Source: Leeuwenhoekiella blandensis MED217 (GTDB taxonomy: Bacteria; Bacteroidota; Bacteroidia; Flavobacteriales; Flavobacteriaceae). From it: a DNA stretch of 64,000 nt. The DNA is taken from positions 124,001 to 188,000 of the forward strand of contig NZ_CH672395.1 in the NCBI RefSeq assembly GCF_000152985.1. The letters are read 5' to 3'. Position numbers and translations under genes: made by a program. Shown one piece after another: positions 53,064 through 61,913 of the stretch; positions within the stretch are counted from its first letter, which is position 1; every line of letters begins with the position of its first letter. The notes under the pieces were generated by a model. The model did not search any database and was not told where the DNA came from. It saw only the letters and a list, made by a program, of their open reading frames with translations.

Positions 53064-54149
53064 GTGTTAAACTTTTCTAAAAAACTCATACACTGGTATT
53101 TACAGAATAAGCGCGAATTGCCCTGGAGGCAAACTAAGGACCCTTATAGAATTTGGCTGTCTGAAATCATACTTCAACAAACGCGAGTAGAGCAGGGAAT
53201 GCCCTACTATTTTAGCTTTGTAGAGACCTATCCTGATGTAAAAGCATTGGCTGATGCTCCCGAAGATGACGTCCTTAAATTATGGCAGGGCTTAGGTTAT
53301 TATTCACGCGCTAGAAACCTGCACGCTACAGCAAAAAAAGTGGCTTATGAACACAAAGGCATTTTCCCTGATACGTATAAAGAATTAAAGAAGCTTAAAG
53401 GAGTGGGTGATTATACGGCTAGTGCTATTGCTTCTATTTGTTTTGACGAGGCGGCTGCTGTTGTTGATGGCAATGTATATCGCGTGCTCTCCCGAATTTT
53501 CGGAATAGACACTCCTATTAATAGTACACCTGGCGCTAAAGAATTTAAAGCTTTGGCACAGGAATTAATAGATGAGAAGGATCCCGCCACGTTCAATCAG
53601 GCGATTATGGAATTTGGTGCGACACAATGTAAGCCTAAGAATCCGTATTGTTTGCATTGCCCGTTCAATGAAGGGTGTATTGCTTTTCAGCAAGGAAAAA
53701 TTTCCGATCTGCCCGTCAAGAAAGGAAAGATCAAAGTGAGAGATCGGTTTTTTAACTATTTGATCTTTATAACGCCAGATGGTCAAACCATGCTTCAGCA
53801 GCGGGAAGGTAAAGGGATATGGCGTGGACTTTTTGATTTTCCGCTTTTGGAGACGGAAAAGGATTTGCCGGAAGCGCGCTTCCGCGAAAGCGTAAATTCC
53901 TTAAAGATCACCACAAAAGAAAAAAGTATACGTTTTAGCGATTTGCCGGTAGAAGAGGTGATACTTCAACAACGAGACCCTATTATTCATAAGTTGTCGC
54001 ATCAAAAACTACACGTAAAGTTCTGGGTGGTAAAGCTTAGTGAAGCGCCTGGTTTGCAGACGATCGCCTATGAGCGTTTAGGTGATTTTGCAGTGCCCCG
54101 GGTAATCGATCGCTTTATGGAAGACTTTGATTTTAAAGACTTTTTATAA
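53064..54149 (+). CDS. mutY: A/G-specific adenine glycosylase
   Basis: 361 residues from GTG 53064. Excises A opposite 8-oxoG. HhH-GPD domain with catalytic Glu in IWLSEIILQQTRVEQGMPYY, LKGVGDYTASAIASICFDEA and VVDGNVYRVLSRIFGID. Fe-S cluster Cys set CKPKNPYCLHCPFNEGC. The C-terminal NUDIX-like domain recognises 8-oxoG. It contains the palindrome-encoded peptide ARFRES (53875-53892) between LETEKDLPE and VNSLK. Followed by ssb, gldE and gldD, the order known in flavobacteria. Confidence 0.95.
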   Translation: MLNFSKKLIHWYLQNKRELPWRQTKDPYRIWLSEIILQQTRVEQGMPYYFSFVETYPDVKALADAPEDDVLKLWQGLGYYSRARNLHATAKKVAYEHKGIFPDTYKELKKLKGVGDYTASAIASICFDEAAAVVDGNVYRVLSRIFGIDTPINSTPGAKEFKALAQELIDEKDPATFNQAIMEFGATQCKPKNPYCLHCPFNEGCIAFQQGKISDLPVKKGKIKVRDRFFNYLIFITPDGQTMLQQREGKGIWRGLFDFPLLETEKDLPEARFRESVNSLKITTKEKSIRFSDLPVEEVILQQRDPIIHKLSHQKLHVKFWVVKLSEAPGLQTIAYERLGDFAVPRVIDRFMEDFDFKDFL

Positions 54150-54202
54150 TAAAATCAAGAATTTTGACCCGTATTTATTGTGAGGTGTTAACGCCATTTT
54201 AG

Positions 54203-54233
54203 TTGAGCAACTCCTTAATTTTAGTTACTTTTG
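54203..54233 (+). promoter_or_regulatory. Promoter of the ssb-gldE-gldD unit
   Basis: TTG (54203-54205), 20-base spacer, TACTTTTG (54226-54233), 20 bases before the ssb ATG. Confidence 0.7.
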
Positions 54234-54253
54234 ACCTCTAAAACTTAGAGAAT

Positions 54254-54727
54254 ATGTCTGGTACGCTAAATAAAGTAATGCTCATAGGGCACACGGGTGA
54301 TGATGTAAAGATGCACTATTTTGAAGGTGGCGGGGCGATAGGTCGTTTTCCGCTTGCGACAAATGAGACGTATACCAACCGTACCACCGGTGAGCGCGTA
54401 AGTAATACCGAATGGCACAATGTAGTTGTGCGTAATAAAGGTGCAGAAATCTGTGAGAAATACCTGAAAAAGGGTGATAAGGTTTATGTAGAAGGAAGAA
54501 TCAAAACCAGAAAATGGCAAGATGAATCTGGTACTGAACGTTACAGTACAGAAATTCAATGCACAGACTTCACGTTCTTAACGCCTAAAGATGCAAGCGG
54601 AATGACCACACAGTCAGGAGGTGCGCAACCTGCACAGAGTACCGCTCCGGCAAGTACACCAAAACCATCACCTTCTCCGGTAGCTCCCGGCTATGACGAT
54701 GATGATGAAGACGATTTACCATTTTAA
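54254..54727 (+). CDS. ssb: Single-stranded DNA-binding protein
   Basis: 157 residues. OB fold (LNKVMLIGHTGDDVKMHYFE, NTEWHNVVVRNKGAEICEKY, KKGDKVYVEGRIKTRKWQDE), a Pro/Ser/Thr-rich flexible linker and the acidic tip DDDDEDDLPF that recruits repair and replication proteins. Followed by gldE 27 bases downstream. Confidence 0.96.
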   Translation: MSGTLNKVMLIGHTGDDVKMHYFEGGGAIGRFPLATNETYTNRTTGERVSNTEWHNVVVRNKGAEICEKYLKKGDKVYVEGRIKTRKWQDESGTERYSTEIQCTDFTFLTPKDASGMTTQSGGAQPAQSTAPASTPKPSPSPVAPGYDDDDEDDLPF

Positions 54728-54754
54728 TTATACCGACTAAACAAATTAATTGCA

Positions 54755-56083
54755 TTGGATCCTGACCCCCCAAGTTTATTAATTATTCAGCAAGGTTTTT
54801 CTATGACCACGGTTGTAGAGATCATTGCGGTTCTTATTTTACTTATTTGCTCGGCATTGATCAGTGGTACAGAAGTGGCTTTTTTTGCACTTACTCCAGC
54901 TGATCTTGAACTTGATGTAGAGAAGCAAACCAGAAAACAAAACCTGGTGGTGCGTCTTCTTGAGAAGCCCAAAAAATTACTTGCGACTATTCTTGTGGCA
55001 AATAATTTTATAAACATTGCGATCGTCCTCATTTTTGCCAGCCTCGGTGAAACCCTCTTTGCCGGTCTTGAGCAGTATCAATTCTGGATCATTAACCTTC
55101 GCTTTCTAGTTGAAGTTGTCGCGGTTACTTTTTTGATCTTGATGTTTGGCGAGATTTTGCCTAAGGTTTATGCAAGCAGAAATAAGGTGCAGTTCTCTGG
55201 TCAAATGGCTTACCCGATGGTGGTTTTAGATACTTTGATCTCCCCGTTGAGCGTTCCTATGCGCGCAGTTACTTTGTTTTTGCAAGACCGATTTGGTAAG
55301 CAAAAAGCTAACATTAGCATAGATCATCTGGGGCAAGCGCTTGAGCTTACCAGTGAAGAAGATACCTCGATCGAAGAGCAAAAAATTCTTAAAGGTATCG
55401 TGAGTTTTGGTAATACCGATACCAAGCAAGTGATGAAACCGCGTATGGATATTTTTGCGCTTAATGAAGAATTGACCTATCAGGAAGTGATTCCGTTGAT
55501 AATAGAAAATGGGTATTCGCGTATCCCTGTTTTTACTGAAAACATTGACAATATTGCCGGGATTCTTTACGTAAAAGATTTGCTTCCGCATATTGACAAA
55601 GAAGACTTTGCGTGGACGAGCCTGTTGCGCGATCCCTACTTTGTTCCCGAAAACAAAAAGCTTGACGACTTGCTTAATGAATTTAAAGACAAGCGTAATC
55701 ACCTCGCGATCGTTGTTGATGAATATGGCGGAACAAGCGGATTGATCTCTATGGAAGATATTATCGAAGAAATCGTGGGAGACATCAGCGATGAGTTTGA
55801 CGACGAAGATATTATCTTCTCAAAACTTGATGATAATAACTATATATTTGAAGGTAAAACTTCACTGAAGGATTTCTATAAAGTTATCAAGTTAGAAGAC
55901 AATACTGCTTTTGAAGATAACAAAGGAGAGGCTGAAACGCTAGCCGGTTTTTTACTAGAAATTTCTAAAGGTTTTCCGCGGAAGAATGAGATACTAAATT
56001 TTGAACATTATGCGTTTACTATTGAAGTAATCGATCAAAAGCGTATCAAACAAATTAAGCTTACGATTAAAGATATCGATTAG
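54755..56083 (+). CDS. gldE: Gliding motility-associated protein GldE (CNNM/CBS/CorC)
   Basis: 442 residues from TTG 54755 (reads MDPDPPSLLIIQQGF). Four TM segments of a CNNM/DUF21 domain (ICSALISGTEVAFFALTPAD), a CBS pair (MKPRMDIFALNEELTYQEVI, HLAIVVDEYGGTSGLISMED) and a C-terminal CorC_HlyC domain (GEAETLAGFLLEISKGFPRK). Place beside gldD and downstream of ssb identifies it as GldE rather than a generic hemolysin C. Supports the gliding/type IX secretion machinery; exact role unclear. Confidence 0.92.
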   Translation: MDPDPPSLLIIQQGFSMTTVVEIIAVLILLICSALISGTEVAFFALTPADLELDVEKQTRKQNLVVRLLEKPKKLLATILVANNFINIAIVLIFASLGETLFAGLEQYQFWIINLRFLVEVVAVTFLILMFGEILPKVYASRNKVQFSGQMAYPMVVLDTLISPLSVPMRAVTLFLQDRFGKQKANISIDHLGQALELTSEEDTSIEEQKILKGIVSFGNTDTKQVMKPRMDIFALNEELTYQEVIPLIIENGYSRIPVFTENIDNIAGILYVKDLLPHIDKEDFAWTSLLRDPYFVPENKKLDDLLNEFKDKRNHLAIVVDEYGGTSGLISMEDIIEEIVGDISDEFDDEDIIFSKLDDNNYIFEGKTSLKDFYKVIKLEDNTAFEDNKGEAETLAGFLLEISKGFPRKNEILNFEHYAFTIEVIDQKRIKQIKLTIKDID

Positions 56084-56099
56084 CTGTAAATACAGTCTC

Positions 56100-56666
56100 T
56101 TGAAGCAATTCAGTATTTATTTTTTTACCACTTTTTTGTGCGTGAGTTTATTCTCGTGCAAAGAGGATGTGTTGCCTAAACCAGATGGTTTTTTGGCGCT
56201 CAATTATAGCGAGCCAAAGTATATAGATTATGGAAGTGCCGATTGTCCCTACGGATTTATGAAAAACACCAAAGCAGTTGTGCGTTATAAAAGCGATTGC
56301 TCTGCAGTGCTTGAATATCCTGAGATGAATGGGGCATTATATCTTACCTACAGGCCGGTAGAAAATAATATTAAAGAATTGCTTATTGACGCGCAAAAAC
56401 TCACCTATGAGCACGTTGTAAAAGCCGATAATATTGCCGAAGAAAAGTATGTAAATGAGTATCACGGCGTCTACGGTATGTTTTACGATGTGGCGGGTAA
56501 CGCGGCTTCTCAGTCTCAGTTTTATGTGACTGATAGTACTTCGCATTTCATCACAGGCTCTATTTATTTTAATGTAACTCCCAATTACGACAGTATTCTA
56601 CCTGCGGCGGCTTATCTTAAAAACGACATTAGGCATTTAATGGAGTCCCTCCGCTGGAAGAAATAA
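56100..56666 (+). CDS. gldD: Gliding motility lipoprotein GldD
   Basis: 188 residues from TTG 56100. Lipoprotein signal CVSLFSC-KED (Cys20). GldD-type sequence: PKPDGFLALNYSEPKYIDYG, CPYGFMKNTKAVVRYKSDCS, FYDVAGNAASQSQFYVTDST, HFITGSIYFNVTPNYDSILP. Essential for gliding in Flavobacterium johnsoniae. 16 bases after gldE, same operon. Confidence 0.92.
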   Translation: MKQFSIYFFTTFLCVSLFSCKEDVLPKPDGFLALNYSEPKYIDYGSADCPYGFMKNTKAVVRYKSDCSAVLEYPEMNGALYLTYRPVENNIKELLIDAQKLTYEHVVKADNIAEEKYVNEYHGVYGMFYDVAGNAASQSQFYVTDSTSHFITGSIYFNVTPNYDSILPAAAYLKNDIRHLMESLRWKK

Positions 56667-56725
56667 TAGCTTCACGATGCTATTCTGACTTTTAAATCTC
56701 AATTTTGCAGCCTCAAAATAGAGCT

Positions 56726-57619
56726 ATGCAGGCATCTAATAAAAAGTGGCTATATCTTTTCATTCTTTCCTTGATCTGGGGTACCTCGTACATCTTGATC
56801 AAAAAAGGTTTGGTGGGTCTTACCCCTTTACAGCTTGGAGCATTTCGCATCATTTTTACAACAATTTTTCTTTTTCTTATTGGTTTTAGATCACTGTTTA
56901 GAATTACAAAGACACAATGGGGTTGGGTGGCGTTAAGTGCGCTGCTGGGTACTTTTTTACCGGTGTTTTTATTCGCTTATGCCGAAACGCAAATCGACAG
57001 CAGTATTGCATCGATCTTAAATTCTTTAGTGCCGTTATTCACTATTTTTCTTGGCTTTTTGCTGTTTAAGATAGCCTTTACACGCAATCAGGTGGTAGGT
57101 GTGATTCTGGGATTACTGGGTGCGGCCATTCTTATCTTTCAAGGAGCAGAAGTGAATCCTGATCAAAACTACGTTTTTGCAGGTTTGGTGGTTATTGCGG
57201 CCTTATGTTATGCGGGTAATGCCAATATCTTGAAGTCAAAACTTCAAGAGGTTTCTTCGCTGGCTATTGCAGTAGGAAATTTTAGTGTTATGCTTATTCC
57301 TGCGGTAATCGTGCTTTATTTCGCCGGTGGAATGCAGCTCGATGTTGCAGAACCTGCGATTAGAAGTTCATTGCTGTATATTGTGATTTTGGCATTTTTC
57401 GGTACTGCATTGGCTAAAATTCTATTCAATAAATTGGTTCAAATCTCTTCTGCTGTGTTCTCAACTTCAGTAACCTATTTAATTCCGATAGTGGGCATTT
57501 TTTGGGGATTGCTTGATGGTGAGCGTTTCACATTGATCCATCTTTTAGGAGCCGGTGTTATTTTAACCGGTGTTTATTTGGTGAATGCTAATAGAAAACA
57601 AAAAAAGACCAACACTTAA
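56726..57619 (+). CDS. EamA/DMT-family transporter
   Basis: 297 residues from ATG 56726; a TTG at 56705 overlaps a near -7 box (CAATTTTG, 56700-56707). Ten TM helices in two EamA halves: LSLIWGTSYILIKKGLVGLT, YAETQIDSSIASILNSLVPL; and AGNANILKSKLQEVSSLAIA, VFSTSVTYLIPIVGIFWGLL. Drug/metabolite transporter superfamily; substrate not predictable. The stop codon falls in the loop of a terminator. Confidence 0.9.
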   Translation: MQASNKKWLYLFILSLIWGTSYILIKKGLVGLTPLQLGAFRIIFTTIFLFLIGFRSLFRITKTQWGWVALSALLGTFLPVFLFAYAETQIDSSIASILNSLVPLFTIFLGFLLFKIAFTRNQVVGVILGLLGAAILIFQGAEVNPDQNYVFAGLVVIAALCYAGNANILKSKLQEVSSLAIAVGNFSVMLIPAVIVLYFAGGMQLDVAEPAIRSSLLYIVILAFFGTALAKILFNKLVQISSAVFSTSVTYLIPIVGIFWGLLDGERFTLIHLLGAGVILTGVYLVNANRKQKKTNT

Positions 57620-57633
57620 GTTGGTCTTTCTTG
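57604..57633 (+). terminator. Terminator overlapping the end of the DMT transporter gene
   Basis: Stem AAAGACCAAC (57604-57613) / GTTGGTCTTT (57620-57629); the TAA stop lies in the ACTTAA loop. Short T-tail. Confidence 0.65.
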
Positions 57634-57638
57634 ATTTA

Positions 57639-57670
57639 TTGGTCCCGCCAAAGGATTTAAACCCCTTAGC
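57639..57670. repeat. Dispersed intergenic repeat, truncated copy
   Basis: TTGGTCCCGCCAAAGGATTT AAACCCCTTAGC: only the left part of the family seen complete at 62751-62800. Confidence 0.5.
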
Positions 57671-57691
57671 TATTTGACAAAAACCTACTTT

Positions 57692-59761
57692 TTACTGAAA
57701 GTCAGCGTCACTCACACCTTCATTAACTTTAATCTCGGTAAAAGTAAACTCGATGTTTTGAGGTCCCATCGATTGTGAAAGTTTGTGAGGGAATAACACA
57801 CCGCCTACAGACTTATAATCGTCAAAAAGCATAGTTTGTACAAAGGTTTGTCCTTGCATTTGTTGTGTTGTTTCTTCCTTCAGTTTTAAGCCGCTTTCAG
57901 TAGCATAAAATGCTTTCTTAGCATCTGTCAATTGAATTACGTAAGCATCTTTACCATCTACTTTTTCAACGCCTTTTAATGTGATCGTTTCATCGCCTAG
58001 CATTGCCATTTCAGGAATGATAGCAGCTTCTTTTTTAAGGGCTTTTATTTGCTCTGCTGGCAGGTTCATTGTTTGTCCTTGTTTAGAAACTGAACCAGAA
58101 TCCCCGTTAAGTACTTGTTTAGACATTACATTACCCATGACAGAGATTTCCTCTAAATACTGGTTATTGCTCGTCTTTTTGATGGTAAGTTTAAGCGGTG
58201 TTCCTTGCACGCTTCCTTCTCCCAACATCATTATAGAATTGATACCGGCAACAGCCTCTTGACCACCAACGGCTTCAATATAACTGTTGAAAACGTCTGT
58301 AGCTGTAAGGCCTTCTGGCATTGCTACTTCATAAGAAGGCTTTGCTACATTGTTGGCATTTTTGTCATAATATTTTACCGGAATGGTTTTTCCGTTAAAG
58401 CTTACCTTTTCTAAGTTTTCTAGAACCTCACTGCCTTTTCCTGCGATCACGATGCGGGCATTATCACTTAAAAAATACTTTTTAGCAACACGCTGTACGT
58501 CTTCAATAGTAACGGCGTTGATCTTGCTTAAATAATTCTGATAGAAATCTTCAGGAAGACCTTCGGTTTCTTTGTTAAGCGCAAAACGTGCGATAGTACT
58601 TGGCTGCTCTAAAGAGCGCACAAAACTACCTATATATTTAGCTTTTGTATTTTTAAGATCCTTTTCAGTAACGGGTTCTTGACGAATCTTGTCAATCTCT
58701 TCTAGGAACGCAACTACAGAGCTGTCTGTCACCATATTTCGCACACTTGCTGAAGCGCTAAAAGAAGTCTTGCCGTATTTGTCATTATTTATACTGGAAT
58801 AAGCGCCATAGGTATAGCCTTTATCTTCTCTAAGGTTTAAGAATAAGCGGCCTTCTCCACCGCCACCCAGAATCTGATTGGCCATCAATGCCGGAAAGTA
58901 ATCTGGATCACTCATTTTAAGATCAACAAGATTCTCAACAATTACCTGAGATTGTACTGCATTAGGCATATCAACAAAATTGATTTCGGTAGTTGCAACA
59001 TTTTCTGGATTCGAGAAATCGTTGCTTAATGCAGCTCCTTTTTTCCAATCTTTAAAATAGGTAGTTACCCAGTCTTTAATGTCTTTATAGTCAACATCTC
59101 CTACCACAACGAGATAAGCGTTATTTGGGATAAATGCCTTGTTGTAAAAAGCCTTAGCGTCAGCAAGAGTAATACCTTCAATACTCTCTTGAGTTTCAAA
59201 CTCCCCTTTAGGATGGTCTTTACCATAAAGTAAGGCACGGCTCACTTTACCAGCAGCAGCTTCTACACTTTTTTCATTGGTTTTTAAACTTTCAATAAGG
59301 ATATCTTGCTCTTTTTCAAATTCTTCTTGTGTGAAATTTGGGTGAATAGCAGCGTCTGCAAGAAGTTCAAGAATGCGTTCTGCATATTGTGAAAGTCCGC
59401 CTGCGGAAGCATATTGAGAACCAAAATTCATACGAGCTCCCATATAATCTACTTCCTCATTAAAATCATCTTTGCTGATGTTGGCAGAACCTTTTCCTAG
59501 CAAAGCGCCTGATAAGGCTGCAGCTCCTGTTTTTTCTCCTTCTGCAATAGGTGGATTGTCAAGCGTTAGTGTGTAGGATACGCGTGGTAATTTGTGGTTT
59601 TCTACAACAATAACTTTGAGTCCGTTTTTTAACGTGAAGGTTTCCGGTTCGCTAAGATTGATCTCAGGTGCAGGTCCCGGTTTTGGTTGTGTGCTTCGGT
59701 CTATTTGTGCAACAGCACCAAGGCTGCAGATAAATAGTAAGCTAAAGAATATATTTTTCAT
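57692..59761 (-). CDS. M16 peptidase-like protein, non-catalytic, with C-terminal lipoprotein-like domain
   Basis: 689 residues, signal peptide ending LGAVAQ. Two M16 halves, but the zinc motif HxxEH is absent (GAAALSGALLGKGSANISKD at that place). The R/Y substrate-binding pair of M16 partners is present in GEGRLFLNLREDKGYTYGAY. After about residue 480 comes an extra ~200-residue beta-rich domain (SIMMLGEGSVQGTPLKLTIK, MLFDDYKSVGGVLFPHKLSQ) resembling LolA/outer-membrane lipoprotein-like folds. It likely pairs with the catalytic partner encoded 51 bases upstream. Confidence 0.88.
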   Translation of the reverse strand: MKNIFFSLLFICSLGAVAQIDRSTQPKPGPAPEINLSEPETFTLKNGLKVIVVENHKLPRVSYTLTLDNPPIAEGEKTGAAALSGALLGKGSANISKDDFNEEVDYMGARMNFGSQYASAGGLSQYAERILELLADAAIHPNFTQEEFEKEQDILIESLKTNEKSVEAAAGKVSRALLYGKDHPKGEFETQESIEGITLADAKAFYNKAFIPNNAYLVVVGDVDYKDIKDWVTTYFKDWKKGAALSNDFSNPENVATTEINFVDMPNAVQSQVIVENLVDLKMSDPDYFPALMANQILGGGGEGRLFLNLREDKGYTYGAYSSINNDKYGKTSFSASASVRNMVTDSSVVAFLEEIDKIRQEPVTEKDLKNTKAKYIGSFVRSLEQPSTIARFALNKETEGLPEDFYQNYLSKINAVTIEDVQRVAKKYFLSDNARIVIAGKGSEVLENLEKVSFNGKTIPVKYYDKNANNVAKPSYEVAMPEGLTATDVFNSYIEAVGGQEAVAGINSIMMLGEGSVQGTPLKLTIKKTSNNQYLEEISVMGNVMSKQVLNGDSGSVSKQGQTMNLPAEQIKALKKEAAIIPEMAMLGDETITLKGVEKVDGKDAYVIQLTDAKKAFYATESGLKLKEETTQQMQGQTFVQTMLFDDYKSVGGVLFPHKLSQSMGPQNIEFTFTEIKVNEGVSDADFQ

Positions 59762-59812
59762 CTAAATTATATTTTATTTTCGTTTCTGAAGATTAAGCGG
59801 TAGAGCTTTCGA

Positions 59813-61132
59813 TTATTGCTCTTCTTTTTTAGGAAGATATTCTACTTCTACGCGTTGGTTAGGCTTTAGGTATTTGTTTGCTACTTCCTTAATTTCTTCC
59901 CGTGTGATAGAACGATAGATTTCGATTTCAGAATTGATCAGGTTTGTGTCATCATAAAGCATGTAGTTGCGTGCTAAAGTATTTGCAATACCAGAAACAC
60001 TTGAATTTGAATTCACAAAATTGGTTTCAGCCTTATTCTGTAATTTTTCATAATCAGATTCAGAAATAAGCTCATTACGCAGTTTTGCAATTTCTTCTTC
60101 CATACCTTCAAGAAGGGTGTCTAAACTGGTTTCGCCTAACGGAAGACCAAAAATGATGTACATTCCATAATCTTCTTGCTCGAGATTGATCGCGCCGATC
60201 TGGAGGGCTTTCTTCTCGTCGTCAACCATTTTCTTATAAAGCTTAGAGCTTTTTCCGTCGCTTAAATAAGAAGAGATCATATTTAAAACATAAGCGTCGC
60301 GATCGCCGTAGCCCGGTGTGCGATATGCAGTAAGAATCGCAGGAACCTGAATGTTTGAATCATAAAATTGGGTACGCGTAGCTTCAGTAATAGGCGCTTC
60401 AGTAGGATAACTGCGCTCTAGCTCTGGTCCGCTAGGAATAGGCCCAAAATAATCTTCGATCATTTTTTTGGTTTCATCCACTTCAATATCACCCGCAACT
60501 ACAAGCACTGCATTGTTAGGCTTGTAATATTTTTTGAAATAGTCTTGAAATTCCTGTAGTGAAGCCGCATCAAGATCTTCCATATATCCTACATTAGGAT
60601 CTTTGTATGGGTGATTCTTGAAAAGCTGCTCGCTGATGGCAAACAAGAACTGCCCATATGGAGAGTTGTCGTAACGAAGACGACGTTCTTCTTTTACCAC
60701 CTCATTTTGCGTGTCGACCCCATCTTGTTTAATGATTGGGTGCAGCATGCGTTCAGATTCCATCCATAATCCTAATTCCAGATTATTTGAAGGGAATACC
60801 TCATAATAATATGTACGGTCTTGAGAAGTGTTGGCATTATTGGTTCCGCCGTTTGAACTTACGATCTCAAACCATTTTCCGTTCTCGATATTTTCAGTTC
60901 CTTCAAAGAGCAAATGCTCAAAGAAGTGTGCAAAGCCGGTACGGCCATCTTCGCGATCTTTACCACCCACGTGATACATAACAGAGGTTGTAACCACAGG
61001 TGCAGTATTGTCTTGATGTAGGATAACATGTAGCCCGTTGTCAAGATCATATTCTTCAAATTCTACCTCTTGCGCCTGAATAGTAAGGCTCATTGCAAGA
61101 ATTGAAGCCAGTGAAAAAAACGTTTTTTTCAT
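59813..61132 (-). CDS. M16 zinc peptidase, catalytic subunit
   Basis: 439 residues, signal peptide ending LTIQAQ. Inverted zinc motif GRTGFAHFFEHLLFEGTENI with His69, Glu72 and His73, and the downstream Glu in NEVVKEERRLRYDN. Probably degrades peptides in the periplasm, as an alpha/beta-type pair with the next gene, in the way of mitochondrial processing peptidase-like heterodimers. First gene of the two-gene unit. Confidence 0.92.
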   Translation of the reverse strand: MKKTFFSLASILAMSLTIQAQEVEFEEYDLDNGLHVILHQDNTAPVVTTSVMYHVGGKDREDGRTGFAHFFEHLLFEGTENIENGKWFEIVSSNGGTNNANTSQDRTYYYEVFPSNNLELGLWMESERMLHPIIKQDGVDTQNEVVKEERRLRYDNSPYGQFLFAISEQLFKNHPYKDPNVGYMEDLDAASLQEFQDYFKKYYKPNNAVLVVAGDIEVDETKKMIEDYFGPIPSGPELERSYPTEAPITEATRTQFYDSNIQVPAILTAYRTPGYGDRDAYVLNMISSYLSDGKSSKLYKKMVDDEKKALQIGAINLEQEDYGMYIIFGLPLGETSLDTLLEGMEEEIAKLRNELISESDYEKLQNKAETNFVNSNSSVSGIANTLARNYMLYDDTNLINSEIEIYRSITREEIKEVANKYLKPNQRVEVEYLPKKEEQ

Positions 61133-61220
61133 GAAAAAGAGTATTTATTTTGTTTTGGTTATACGTAAGTTAAAGAATGCCTTTGTTACACACTACCTCA
61201 ACTTTAACATTAATGATTAT

Positions 61221-61248
61221 GTTTAATTATTTTGGGGATTAATTAAAC
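61221..61248. promoter_or_regulatory. AT-rich 9-bp inverted repeat in a divergent promoter region
   Basis: GTTTAATTA (61221-61229) / TAATTAAAC (61240-61248), 10-base spacer, between the M16 unit and the DUF4199 gene. No T-run; could be an operator. Confidence 0.35.
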
Positions 61249-61342
61249 AAAATATGAGGTGACTTGACTAAATTTAACAAGATGTTAGCTGATATTGAGG
61301 GATTTAATGGTGAAATTTATAAGGAATCAAAAAAATAAAGTT

Positions 61343-61810
61343 ATGCTTAAAATTGCACTTCCTATACGTTTTGGCATCGCCATATCAGCTGGTTTGATCG
61401 CCTATTTTCTTGTTTTAGCCTTATTTGGGCTGCATACAAACCCATTGTTTAGTCTATTTAACGGGGTAATTACCGGTTTTGGGATTTATGAAGCCATCAA
61501 GTTTTATAAGCTAAGTAAAGGCAAAGATTTTGAATACGGAGATGGTTTTTCTGTGGGCGTAGTGACCGGCTTTGTCGCAACTATTATTTTCACGGCCTTT
61601 TTTGGTCTGTATGCAGGAAATATCAATCCGGAATTTCTAAGCAATATGATCACCGCCTGGGAAACTACCTATAATACAAGTCTGGGTAGTGTTATCTTTG
61701 TAGTCGCTATTATGGGTTTTGCGACAAGTACCGTACTCACCCTCAGTTTTATGCAATTATTTAAACCAAGCTGGAATTTAAAGAAGAAGCCTAAAACTTC
61801 ACAGGCTTAA
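61343..61810 (+). CDS. DUF4199 membrane protein
   Basis: 155 residues from ATG 61343; a longer frame from 61295 (TTG) would add a basic 16-residue stretch. Four TM segments: IRFGIAISAGLIAYFLVLAL, NGVITGFGIYEAIKFYKLSK, GFSVGVVTGFVATIIFTAFF and VVAIMGFATSTVLTLSFMQL. Matches DUF4199-type proteins, of unknown function. A soluble loop (NINPEFLSNMITAWETTYNT) sits between TM 3 and 4. Stands alone. Confidence 0.75.
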   Translation: MLKIALPIRFGIAISAGLIAYFLVLALFGLHTNPLFSLFNGVITGFGIYEAIKFYKLSKGKDFEYGDGFSVGVVTGFVATIIFTAFFGLYAGNINPEFLSNMITAWETTYNTSLGSVIFVVAIMGFATSTVLTLSFMQLFKPSWNLKKKPKTSQA

Positions 61811-61824
61811 AATTACATTATACA

Positions 61825-61855
61825 TTTGTATTGTAAGTAAATAGCTGTATATTTG
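61825..61855 (+). promoter_or_regulatory. Promoter of the rplU-rpmA operon
   Basis: TTTG (61825-61828), 19-base spacer, TATATTTG (61848-61855); leader about 50 bases. Confidence 0.72.
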
Positions 61856-61913
61856 CGCCCTCTTAAACCAGAAGGTTTGAGAATTTTAAAAACTATTTTT
61901 TAATAATTACGCT

